From Struthio camelus (Eukaryota; Chordata; Aves; Struthioniformes; Struthionidae), in the NCBI RefSeq assembly GCF_040807025.1, contig NC_090968.1, positions 5,135,906-5,199,905 of the forward strand: 64,000 nucleotides of DNA, given 5' to 3'. This document shows, piece by piece, positions 44,001 to 54,110 of this stretch. Position 1 is the stretch's first letter, and every line of letters begins with the position of its first letter. The notes under the pieces were generated by a model. It saw only the letters and a list, made by a program, of their open reading frames with translations. It was not told the origin of the DNA and did no database searches. The position numbers were made by a program, and so were the translations under genes.

Positions 44001-47000
44001 TATATACGATCCAAGATCCCTTGCACTGCATCCAGCTTGGAATGCAGCTCTTCGATGCGCCTTTCTGTCCTTCGTTTGGACTTCAAACATCTCAGCGCCT
44101 GGAGACATTAGATACACAGGCTTGGATCACAAACCAGCAGCAGCCAAAGGAAGTACATCTTCTCAGAATTGCAATCCCTGTACAGCAAGGCACATACGAC
44201 ACCTGGCTTTAAGAGCTAGGTAATTCTACTTCTTTTCACCATACCACTTTGGGCAAATACATGCCTACTGCCACCTGAAGGAGCTCTTTGGCCTCAGAAA
44301 CACACTTGTACACATCTAAGATCAAGCATACAATACCAAATGCTAGGCACTATCTGTAGCGATAAAACAGTTCCAAGATGTTTAACTTGTAGTTCTTCCC
44401 AAGCAGAACAGTACTTACCAATTGCTTTTTCCCAGCTCTACAAGCATTCCGGGCATCCTCTTTACACCTGTACAGAGGCAAAAAGGAAAAGGAGCTTATT
44501 CCTTTGCAACTAGTAGCTATTTACAAATCCGCTACCAGCATCACTACCTTGCTCTAAGCTACAGGTGGCTGAGTACCAGTATATTTCAAATACAGCCACC
44601 ATTAAGGCATTGGAGCATTTCCACAGATAGCCCTTGAATGCGTTCCAAATCTTGGTGCAACTTCGACATCCACTCACTGCCCGTTGCTTTCACGTGGATA
44701 CCGAACATGGACGGGAAAACCTGTCCTACCCCACGTACTGTAACCAGTGCATTTACCAAACAAGGAAGAATGATTGGCACTTAAAGAGGACAGCTTCATT
44801 CTTAACTATGTCACAGGAATACAAAGCTCTACATCACAGGGAAGTTCTTCCCACCACCCGTCCCCAAATTACTTCTCTGCTTCCTGGGAAAGGGACTCCA
44901 CCTTCTGTGACAGCAGCCGTTCACTTTGCATCAACTGATATACTCCAATGTCCACATCATTCATTGGAGAGACTTTGGCATGAAGACCTCGGGCAAACTT
45001 CACTATCTAAAGAAAGAGAACCACATTCTTGAGTCACTTGTCTCCAGAATTTGTGCTTGCACTAGAATTCCTCTCTAATGGAAAGAGGAGATGCTTTGCA
45101 CACCTACAACTTTATTCAAGGCCAATTGTCATATAATCCAATACTAAGCTAGACAGGATGAAGATACCTCAACGTGAAACCAGAGGGCTTCAGTAGAACA
45201 CCCTGAAGACGTGAAAGCACTAGGACAGTTTTACAGATACTACCAATTTAGACACCTACTGTACGGTTATGCTATGCTTTGAACGGTATTTGGCAGTGTC
45301 ACACTTCCAAGAACTTCAGTTCTGTACAACGCAGAACAGTGTGGACAAACATGCCGCATCTGAGATCACAGAGCCTGCATTCTCTGTAGTTCCTGTCAAA
45401 CAGGAAAACCTTTTCACAGGAAGTGGAGCACTGATTCTAATTTGTGGAACAATTGCAACGTGGATAGCTCAGAGATTCTAATCTTCTGCAAGTTTTCAAG
45501 CGGCTCTCAGGTTCTCTGCAAGACCAGTATCCTGAAATGTTGTGCAGCGTTCCTGGGAATTGTCAGCCTGTAAGCGTAAAGCTAGTTGCTTTACTGCCAG
45601 TTTGCTAGCTGTCAAATTACATGCGTAACGTTACAAACGTTTGAAGGGGGAAAATAGGAACCTATCATGCAAAAAACATTTAGTTTTGCCTATAGTGAGC
45701 TTCAATGTTTGGAAAAGTTAGTTCTGTGTACTCCAACATCAACATTTAGCTAAAAGTGAGTGCTCTTTCAGCCATATGAAATGCAAGACAGGGATTATAC
45801 CACCCAAAAGCAGTCACCTTTACCCTGTACCTTCTCTCCATTCTGTTCCAGGATTGTGACCCTCTTTTCCTTCTGCAACTGCAGCAGCAACAAGTAGAAC
45901 GTCCTTTCATCTGGACAAACGTTGGCACAGAGGGAACGCAGCTCTGAGAGGGCAACAACAGGGTGAGAAGAGAGCGCGGAGTTCTGATATAAGCGATAAA
46001 CTTCCTCGGCCTTTTCCTGAAAGGAAGCAACAAAACTATCCGTTAGTTTATACAGGACTATTCCTTTTCCCACAAGGACTGCCAAGGCCACACCTGCTCC
46101 CTCCCACACACCTAAAGGTGAAAAGTTGGAGGCATCACATTTGGGTGAGACAAGGATTTTCAAAATGAGCTGTATGTGAAATTCAGAAGGTGCATAAGGA
46201 TTCATAATGCTCTAAAAATACCACCATTAAAGGAATGCAAAAATATCACAGTTTTCCACTGGAGCCAGAATTACACCATCCGTGTTTGTTCCCTGTGCAA
46301 ATGCCATGGAAAACATTAGCACCACGCAGTCAGCAAGTCGGTCACTGCTACGTTTCTTGAAGTTTTCCCCTCGGTTTCAGCTTGTCTTTAATCCACGCTC
46401 TAGTTGCACTCAAGAATCATTTTGCATCATTTATATTTGGGCAGAGAAAAAAGAAAGATTTCCCCATTTCAAGCGAGAAGCACGTAACTGGAGTTACAGT
46501 CCACTCAAGACTAAAGAAACAACTCTTTCTGCTTCCATCCACCCTCAAATTCCACATCAAAGCTTGTGGTTTTCCAGGCACCTTTATAAAAGGTTTCTCT
46601 CCCTTCCCAAACATACACCTCCTGAAAGGACCACAGAATGCCTACTGCAGAGGAAATACGCTGTGTGCTATCAGAGTAACTATAACATCTAAAGAGTTCT
46701 TTCATGTCTGCCAGTCCCAGTCATTTAGAGGCCACTTGCATACAACAGCAGCAAGTCCTGGTGCTGTTTTTAAACAGAGTAACAACTTTTTTTTCCCCCC
46801 CTTCCTTTAAAAAAAAAAAAGGAAAAAGAAAAGAAAAAGCTTAGCAACACTGAGAAAATGACCCAAGGTCTCAACTGTGTCAGCACAGCACCATCCAAGT
46901 TAGACTGAGCAACAATGAGCTGTATGAATTCACAATGCAACCCACAGGTCTACCACTAACAACGTGCCACAGAAAAGGGTCTTTGACAGGACGTAACAGC

Positions 47001-49705
47001 AGTTCACATCATGTCTGAAAAGGCAAGCTGAAAGCACGAACTCTGAAGCGAAAGCAGCCTTTAATGAAGCACATGCGAGTTCAGCAGAGACATGATACAT
47101 TGGAGTGACAGCCAGTGACATCTAAGTCACCCATTTCTCCCCACAACAGATGGCACTCAATCTGCAAGTTTCTCTCGTATACTATACTTCCACTAACTTA
47201 AACCTGGGATTTACAGTGGTCTCACAGTACACTATTAGGCTTCCTAGAGAACGAGGCAAGCCGGTCATCTATTTCTTCAAAGTCAGTGAAAAATCATTAC
47301 ATTAATTTCAAGAAACATCTGTAAATACAAACTATTTCTTATTCATGAGTTATTACTCCACCCATCTCTCTAAATGTTTAAAAAAACACTTAAGAAGTAC
47401 AAAAGCAGCCTTCTATTCAACCCTGACATTTCCCTGCTAGCGCATAAAAATCACTCATTACTTTCTTTTCTTTTTTTTTCCCTTTTTTTTTTTTGAGATG
47501 CATAAGAAAGCTCCAGACAACGCTTACCTGAAGTAGCTCCACAAAAATCAGAACTTCTTCCTCCTCAGGTACTTTACTGTCACCCAGCACACTTGACAGA
47601 GTCCACTTCAGGGGTTTCAGAATGAAGACTCCCACACCCCAAGAGATCCAGCTGCTGTCTACACTGGCCATGAAGTCCGACTCTCTCTGCATTTTGCCAC
47701 GTCTGCAGAAAAGAAATGCATGTGTTACTGAACTGAATATGGCCAACCCTGAATCCTTACAGAGGAAGGAAAAACTAGCAGCAAGCAAGAGCGCTGAATT
47801 GGAGAATGATTAACCGAAACTTTGTTCTACACACTGTACATTGATAATCCTGGCAGAGTCCTCTGCTACCAGCTTGTATCTGAAGTTTGACTTGTTATAT
47901 CAACTAAAGTGCACAGACCACGTTTCCTCTCCTCCCAGGCTCCCTCTCAACACGAGGACATTTTGTTCCCAGTTTTTCTAGATGCACAAGTTTCTCCTTC
48001 ATGTTTTCTCTTCCATGAAATTGACTGGGGAAGTCACTTTTTTACAGCACAAAGCATCTTCATACTCTCCCATGCTCCCAGTACTTATCACATACATGCG
48101 CAACCATCCCCTCCACCAAGCCTCCCTTCATATCCCCTTTTACCCTCCAGTTATCCAGCATCCTGCAGGGCATCTCCCTGCCATGCATTCAGCAGACATC
48201 TTCCAGGCTGCCTGCCGTCCGGCACAGCACAGAGCTCCCCATGCCACCTTTCCCCACGCTGGCAAGGGCTGCCTGCGCACTCCTGTGGCACAGCATGCCC
48301 CCCACATCCACGCATCGCCCCCCTACATGCATCCGCCTCCAGGGACTGCCCTCCCCACACGGAGCAGCCCCTCACATCCCCGCTCCCATGCACAAGCCTC
48401 CTGCTGCAGCCCCTCTGCCATGCCCAGCAGCCCCTGGCACCTCCACGCGCAGAGCGCCCCTCTTCCCAAACACCCCCTCCCCGCACAGGGCTCCCTCTCT
48501 ATGCGCTCGCCTTGCACAGAGCCCCTCACCCATGCATGGGGCTCCCCCATTCACCCTCTGCATGCACAGGGCTCCCCCCAACACCCCCTCCCTGTGCACG
48601 GCCCCCTGCCCCCAAAGGCATCTTCTCGCGCAAGCCCCTACCCCGAACCCTGCTCCCTGTGCCCAGCTGCACCCCCTCCCTCACAGAGAGCCCCCGGGCT
48701 CCCCTCCAGCCCTTCTTTATCCCCCGAACCCCTTGCATCCTAGGGCAGCCCACCCGCAGGCCCAAGGGTCTCCCCCCTTGGTCCATTCTGCCCCTCTCCC
48801 AGGCCCGTTTCCCCCCTCTCCTCCTGCCCCCCCCCCCCAGGGGGGCCTGCTCTCCCCCCAGACCTGTTACCATCCCCCAGGCCCTGCTCAGGCCTGTTAT
48901 CCTCTCCTGCTCACCCCCACCCCGGGCTCATTGCCTCCCGCCAGGCCTGCTGCCCCTCTCCAAGCCTGTTGCTCCCCCCAGCCCCGTTACCATGCCCAGA
49001 CCCTCTCTCAGGCCTGTTGCCTCCCTCGCAGGCCCGCTGCCCCCCTCAGGTTCCCCCTCGAGGCTTGCTGCCCCCCCCGGCCCCCTCCCAAGCCCGCTGC
49101 CCCTTCAGGCCTCCTCCCACAGCTCGTTGCCCCCCCCCCCCCCGCGGCCCACTGCCACCCTCAGGCCCCCCCCTGCGGCTCACTGCCCCCCCGAGCCCCC
49201 CCTCCCTCTAGGCCCCTCCCGCGGCTCGTTTCCCCCCCCACCAAGCTGCCCTCAAGTCCCCCTCAGGCCCGCTGCCCCCAGGCCCCCCCCCGAGGCCCGC
49301 TGCCCCTCAGGACCCCCCGCCCGAGGCCTACTGCCCTCCCCCGAGGCCCACCACCCTCAGGGGCCCCCCGCCCGCTGCCCCCTAGCCTCCCCCCGAGGCC
49401 CCGCCGCGGCGGTACCTGAGGAGCTCGCGGAGGACGGCGCCGAGGCCCAGCGGGACGCTGCCGCGCCGCTCGAAGCCCTGCTGCAGCTCGCGCAGGCAGG
49501 TGCGCACGGCGCCCCGGCGGCGGCCGCGGGCCAGCACCAGCCCGACCCAGAAGGCCATCTTGCTGTCCCACTCGGTGCTGTTCACCTCGCGGCTCTGCTT
49601 GAAGGCCGAGAAGAGGAAAGCCATGCGCTCGTCGTCCGTCTCCCACTCGGGCGGCAGGTCCCCCGCCGGCGCCGGCCCAGGCGCCGCCCGCCCCGGGCTG
49701 CACAT
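41015..49705 (-). CDS. CHMP7: CHMP7, charged multivesicular body protein 7
   Basis: ESCRT-II/III hybrid that binds nuclear membrane and LEM2 and recruits CHMP4 to reseal the nuclear envelope. CDS on the - strand joins 49705-49416, 47702-47528, 46016-45831, 45006-44873, 44467-44419, 44098-43979, 43668-43570, 42943-42883, 42092-41931 and 41079-41015. The total is 1341 bases, 446 codons plus stop; human CHMP7 is 453. All ten exons have GT/AG borders and consistent phases. Residues 1-217 form the winged-helix ESCRT-II-like half, with [16 protein letters not shown] and [19 protein letters not shown]. Residues 218-372 are the basic, helical ESCRT-III core. Residues 405-423 ([15 protein letters not shown]) are the MIT-interacting helix. 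Intron 1 (47703-49415) holds a GC-rich degenerate repeat. Its place between R3HCC1 and TNFRSF10 matches human. Confidence 0.97.
41931..42092 (-). CDS. CHMP7: CHMP7 exon 9 (MIT-interacting helix)
   Basis: Acceptor taattggcag, donor gtatgg. Encodes [20 protein letters not shown], then [19 protein letters not shown]; the latter carries the spaced leucines expected of a MIM. Confidence 0.95.
42883..42943 (-). CDS. CHMP7: CHMP7 exon 8
   Basis: Acceptor ttctcctcag, donor gtatgt. Encodes [20 protein letters not shown] plus one base of the next codon. Confidence 0.94.
43570..43668 (-). CDS. CHMP7: CHMP7 exon 7
   Basis: Acceptor ttgttaag, donor gtactg, 33 codons. Encodes [20 protein letters not shown], then [13 protein letters not shown]. 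Confidence 0.95.
43979..44098 (-). CDS. CHMP7: CHMP7 exon 6
   Basis: Acceptor tgtctccag, donor gtagtg, 40 codons. Encodes [20 protein letters not shown], then [20 protein letters not shown], a basic amphipathic helix. Confidence 0.95.
44419..44467 (-). CDS. CHMP7: CHMP7 exon 5 (49-bp micro-exon)
   Basis: Acceptor ctgtacag, donor gtaagt. Encodes [17 protein letters not shown], matching human [16 protein letters not shown]. Short but required to keep frame. Confidence 0.94.
44873..45006 (-). CDS. CHMP7: CHMP7 exon 4
   Basis: Acceptor ctttag, donor gtaatt. Encodes [20 protein letters not shown], then [20 protein letters not shown], the start of the ESCRT-III core. Confidence 0.95.
45831..46016 (-). 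CDS. CHMP7: CHMP7 exon 3
   Basis: Acceptor tcctttcag, donor gtacag, 62 codons, phase 0. Encodes [20 protein letters not shown], then [20 protein letters not shown]. Confidence 0.95.
46017..47527 (-). other. CHMP7: CHMP7 intron 2
   Basis: A 1.5-kb AT-rich intron with A- and T-rich tracts (about 46791-46800 and 46808-46819). No recognisable element. The smaller downstream CHMP7 introns likewise hold nothing I can name. Confidence 0.5.
47528..47702 (-). CDS. CHMP7: CHMP7 exon 2
   Basis: Acceptor cttttctgcag, donor gtaagc, 175 bases. Encodes [20 protein letters not shown], then [20 protein letters not shown] and VELLQ, the first winged-helix half. Confidence 0.95.
48130..49400. repeat. C-rich degenerate minisatellite in CHMP7 intron 1
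   Basis: From about 48130 to 48750 the + strand repeats imperfect motifs such as gcacagggctccccc and caccccctccctgtgcac. From 48760 to 49400 it repeats ggcccgctgcccccc and caggcctgctgcccc with unit lengths about 25-45 bp. The coding (-) strand is strongly G-rich. Units are too diverged to count by eye. The 710-codon frame through it is an artefact of composition. Confidence 0.75.
49416..49705 (-). CDS. CHMP7: CHMP7 exon 1 (start)
   Basis: ATG at 49705-49703. Reads [20 protein letters not shown], then [20 protein letters not shown], ending ELLR before gtaccg. The first 15 residues are lineage-specific, and from LPPEWE on it follows human CHMP7. Confidence 0.95.
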
Positions 49706-50335
49706 CGACGCGAGGCCCCGGCGCCGCCGCCGCGGCCCGGCCCGGCCCGGCCCGGCCCACCACCGCCGCCTGCCCGCCGGCTGGACGAGCCGCGCATGCG
49801 CATACAGCCACCAACCCCCCCCCCCGCTGCCCTTTGTGTGGACCAGCCCCGCGCCACCCCCCCCGCCGCCGCCGCCGCCGCCCGGCGTGGTACGGCCCTG
49901 CGCATGCGCGCCGAGCGCCGGCCGGCTGCGCGCACCCTTCCCCCTCCGCCTCTTTCCCGCAATGCATTGCGGCGGCCGCTTTGGAGGCGGGGTTCGCTCC
50001 CTCCCCCGCTGGCCTCGCGGAGGGGGGGGGGCGGGCTGTGACGCAAGCGTGGCGTCACGGGCTGACGTCGCGGCGGGGAAGTGGCGTCATTGTGCGGGGG
50101 AAAGGTCGCCGCCGTCGCCTCGCCGCTCTCGCCCGGCTGGGGTCGCACGGCGCTGGGCCTGGCTGCTGCCTGGCCTAGTCCGGCCTGGCCCGGCCCGGCC
50201 CACAGAGCTGGGAATTTCGCTGGGAATGCTGAGAGCGCGCGAGGTCTCCTGGTTCCCGCCTTCAGCAAAACGCGCTCTGGGCAGCCGCGCGGCACCGGCC
50301 GGGGGCTTTGTCAGCGCTTCACACCCCCTCGGAGA
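49706..50335 (-). promoter_or_regulatory. CHMP7: CHMP7 CpG-island promoter with NRF1 and CRE sites
   Basis: CpG-dense sequence upstream of the CHMP7 ATG. Two exact palindromic NRF1 sites gcgcatgcgc lie at 49792-49801 and 49900-49909. Farther upstream, 50039-50089 holds four CRE half-sites, including tgacgtcg at 50063-50070. No TATA box was seen. The factor assignments are from consensus motifs only. Confidence 0.7.
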
Positions 50336-53300
50336 GGGAGCGCCGACAACCGTGAAGCCTCTGGGTTGAGCAACCTGAGGGCTTTGGTGCATTTCTAAGC
50401 CCGTGAGTCCTGCCGCATCCTCTAGGCCAAAGCCGGTAAACCAAGATCAGAGACAAGCAAGTCCCTGGCAGAAGCTGGAAGAGCAGTGGTTTCACACGAG
50501 GCTGACATGTCGAGGGACTGACTGACCTCAAGGCTGCAGATCTGCTCTAGGAGTACGGCGGGACTGTGGCACCTGGCGGAGACTGTGCTGTTGTCATTTT
50601 GTTTCTGTTTTCTTGCTTTATTTGTATTGCTGCTACGCCCCAACGAAGCCCAGAGCTCCGCAGTGCTGTACCCGGAGGCGCAGCCGGCAGACGATGCCCG
50701 GACAGCCTCACGGGAGGGTTGGCCAGGTCAGCCGCGGCTCTGCCCGGCCAAGCCTTGCAAGCCTCCGACGCTGGAGATCCCCCTGGCTCCCTGGGGGTCT
50801 CTTCCAGGGCTGCGCTGTCCTCCTACTGAAAATCACCTTCCTGAGGTCCAAACTGAGCCTAATTAAACAGATTCTGAGCGCGGAATCATCTGCAGGGTCA
50901 GAGTTGTGCAATCGTTGATCAAAACGGCGTGTTTGCGCATACCTCTGCTCGGCTCAACTGAACGGCTTGGCTGAGCCGTGACCCAGGGACGCGCGACATC
51001 GTGCTCGACAGCCAGGATCATCCACCCAGCGCCACACAGAGCTGGCGCTTGTTACGGTAGCAGGAGATCTGAAGAGGGAGAAGGGGCGTAGTTAAAGCCT
51101 TATCTCCCCCATGCCTCCGAGCGGGCGCTGAACGCACGTGCCGCACCTCGGCCGCCGTGCACCTGACCCTGCCGGGGCTCGGCTCGCGATGGCTGCGGCG
51201 CTGCACGGTGACTCAAGTTTCTCATAACAGTCCGCAGAGCAAAAGCCCTGGCTGCTTCTAGGTTTTCCTGTCCTCAAGCTGCTGCTGCTGCTGCTCTTTT
51301 TTTTCCCTCCTCCCCTCGCCCCGCTCACGGAGCGGTGCGGTTTAAGGGATTTACGTTCCTCCCCCCACCCCCGTTGCCAAAGGGCAACCGACTTGCTTCA
51401 CCTCAGCATCAAGATGCAGGAGAGGAGCAGGGGATATGTGGCTCTCAGCAGCTTAATACAAAGTCTGACTTTTCAGAGCAAAGCTCAATGCTGCTGAAAA
51501 ATAAGGGGGCAAATGCTGATGCTTAAGCAGAACTGGCAAGGTCTGGGTATCTCAGCACATTCACCATATGTGGTATTTCTTGCCCATGAGAGAAAGCAAC
51601 CAATGTGTGTTTTGGGAGAAGGCTACTGCTCACCTTCTTTTGAGGCTGTGCTGAGCCCAGACCGCTCCTTGGGCTTCAGGGATTGCTTCCACTGTGGTGC
51701 ATCTCAGCAGGGACCTGGAGGCCACCTTCTCGGGGCTGTGGAGGAGGCAGCTGCAACCCAGAGAGACAGAGATGGAGCAGGGAGTGCAGGAAGCCAGCAG
51801 GCTGTAGGTACTTGCAAAACAGGGGGGTAATAGGGCTGTGCCTGGGACATGGGCTGGTGTCTGTGGGCTTGGGATTCCCTATCCCATGTGAATATACTAA
51901 ATAGCTCAGGGGTCAATCAGGCGTCGCACGATGGAGACAAAACCGCAAACGCTGAGGGAGTTTTAATTCCCTCTAGCATGTGCGCGTGGACTTTCCAGAT
52001 GTCTCAAGTGGTTTTGGCATCCCTTAGAGGCACAGAGGAAAGGATGGTTTCAGTCTGTCTCTACGTGCTGCAATTCCTCACCAGGTCTGAGGCGGGTGGA
52101 TGGCATGTAAACTTTAACCGTTAAGATCTTAACCCTGTAACAGCTGGGACACAAGAGCCATCCTGCACCCACAAGGATGCTCCAGAAATCAGGAAAGGTC
52201 AGTGTGGTGCCGAGCTGTGCCCGCAGAGATGCAGGACGTGGAGCTTGTTTTGCTTTGTGTTTTTATCAGAGGTACGCCTAGGGCTCTGCTGGGCTGTGCA
52301 GGAGGCTGTTCCGGCTGCAACACAAGACTGCTCACAAATGTTGCTGTCTGCTGGTTTTGTTTTTATTGAGGTTATTCCACGTTCATCATCGGGGAGTCAG
52401 TCATTAATGCAGCCCTGCTGACTCCCATTGTCCTGGCAAGCAAAGGGCATTGATATCTTCAGTAAATAAAAGCCACTGATGATCCATTCAGAGGTTTTGG
52501 TAACACTGCCTTGGCCTTCTTCCCGATCAGGCTTACATGCTGCAGCAAAGGCAAGGTCCCAACGCAGTCTTTGAACTTATCCTTATACATGTTTTAAAGC
52601 AGCAGATGACTCAGCAGAGGCAGGAGTCTATTTTTATCTCCTCTCTAGCTTTCTATGTCAAGCTGAAATTTCATAGTAATCCTTTCAGTGCTGTTCCCCA
52701 AATAATGTTGCCCTACGACTAGGAAGCCATTCACACCAGAGGACCCTGATCTCTCTGAACTTTAATGCCAAAACCCGGCGCAGCTGTCCCCCACAACGGA
52801 GGGCACGTTTTGGCCGCGGTCACCAAGATAAACATTGCGTCCAGGAAACCATACTGTGGGGTCTGACCACCAGTCTCGTTCAAAGGAACCGCACGGCGCT
52901 GTGTTTATACACCTGAGAAAGCCAGCCTTGAACCTGCGGTGCGGCTTCACATCTTCGGCAATAATAAGAGCCGAGCGATGGCGTGATCCAGCTCCTGTTG
53001 GATCAAAATCCTGCCACTCAGGAAACTCCCTATGTAACCCTAAATTCACCTATGGAAAAATCTTTGACACAGGAAAGAAATTTTTAAAATATATATTTTG
53101 ACCGAAGAACATATCCATACGCTTTGATTTAATTGGGATTAAGGGACAAAAAGATTCAAGGCATCCTCAGTGTATAACACTGGCCCCACTGGGCATTGGG
53201 CATCGCCGCATACGGTCCTGCTCCACCAAGTAAACACGTCTTGCTGCCTGCAGACTAGTCTGACTGCAAGAACAGTCATCCTGCATCTAGCCAGCGCCTG

Positions 53301-53551
53301 GAGCGGGACGGGATGCAGGCTTTTCTGCGGGCGGAGGCTGTATTCGCCTGCTCTAACATCGTAACTTTTCCCGCAAAGACTTAGCTCTCCAAGGTTTAGC
53401 AGCAGAAGGCGGAAAGAGCACTGACTTTTCTCAATAAGCAGGCCGGCTTTTCCCACAAGTTGGATGTTTTTGTGATATTGATCATTTCAAGCCTCAGGCT
53501 TGCCAACCGGGCAGATCCCTCAGTTCGAGAGGAGCCTGGGCTGTTGCTCCC

Positions 53552-53619
53552 GCGCTGCAGGTCACGCTCTTAGCTAGTCCAGTCCGCGCTGCAGGTCACG
53601 CTCTTAGCTAGTCCAGTCC
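53552..53619. repeat. 34-bp perfect tandem duplication with AGGTCA half-sites
   Basis: The unit gcgctgcaggtcacgctctt followed by agctagtccagtcc occurs twice head to tail without mismatch (53552-53585 and 53586-53619). Each copy has aggtca, a nuclear-receptor half-site. Confidence 0.9.
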
Positions 53620-53994
53620 GCAACGGGCGCACTGCGGTCGCCCTGTGCCTCCCTCAGGCTCCTGGCCTTCCTCCGCCTGGTGTGACTCACAAAGCACCTT
53701 TTAAGTCCTGTTTCCAGGGGAGGAAATGGGAGGAGGGAGGGGAGGGCAGGGAAAGGAGTAGATCTTAGCTGAAACTTGATGTCTGCTGTTTAAAGTTTCC
53801 CCTTGCTTTTAGTCAAGCCAGCCTCCTGGGTTCGCATTCATAAGGGGAAACGTTTAACCCTTTCACTTGCCCAGAGACGACAGAGGTGGGGAAGCTGCGT
53901 CGGGAAAGGTGAACGGAGAAAGGATGACAAAATTCCCCCACCTGCTCCATACATACCCATGAGCATCTCACAAACCACAAAGATAAAGCAGGCA

Positions 53995-54110
53995 CAGGGA
54001 GCGAAAAGAGAAGCATTAACATCCCCCTGTTGCACAGGGGGGAACGGAGGCACAGAGAGACTCCGTGACTTGTCCGGAGTTACTCAGGAAAGAGACCGTG
54101 ATGCAGTGGG
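53995..54110 (+). mobile_element. MIR relic
   Basis: The string ggaacggaggcacagagaga, then ctccgtgacttgtccggagt and tactcagg, follows the MIR core gaaactgaggcacagagaggttaagtgacttgcc. Confidence 0.6.

Noticed and set aside
47909-50041. A 710-codon Pro-rich open frame on +
   Set aside because: It lies over CHMP7 intron 1, exon 1 and the promoter. Its composition follows the C-rich repeat and no domain is seen.
52762-53049. A 95-codon frame on - in the CHMP7-TNFRSF10 interval
   Set aside because: Not low-complexity, but no homology I can name and no exon structure. A protein search would decide.
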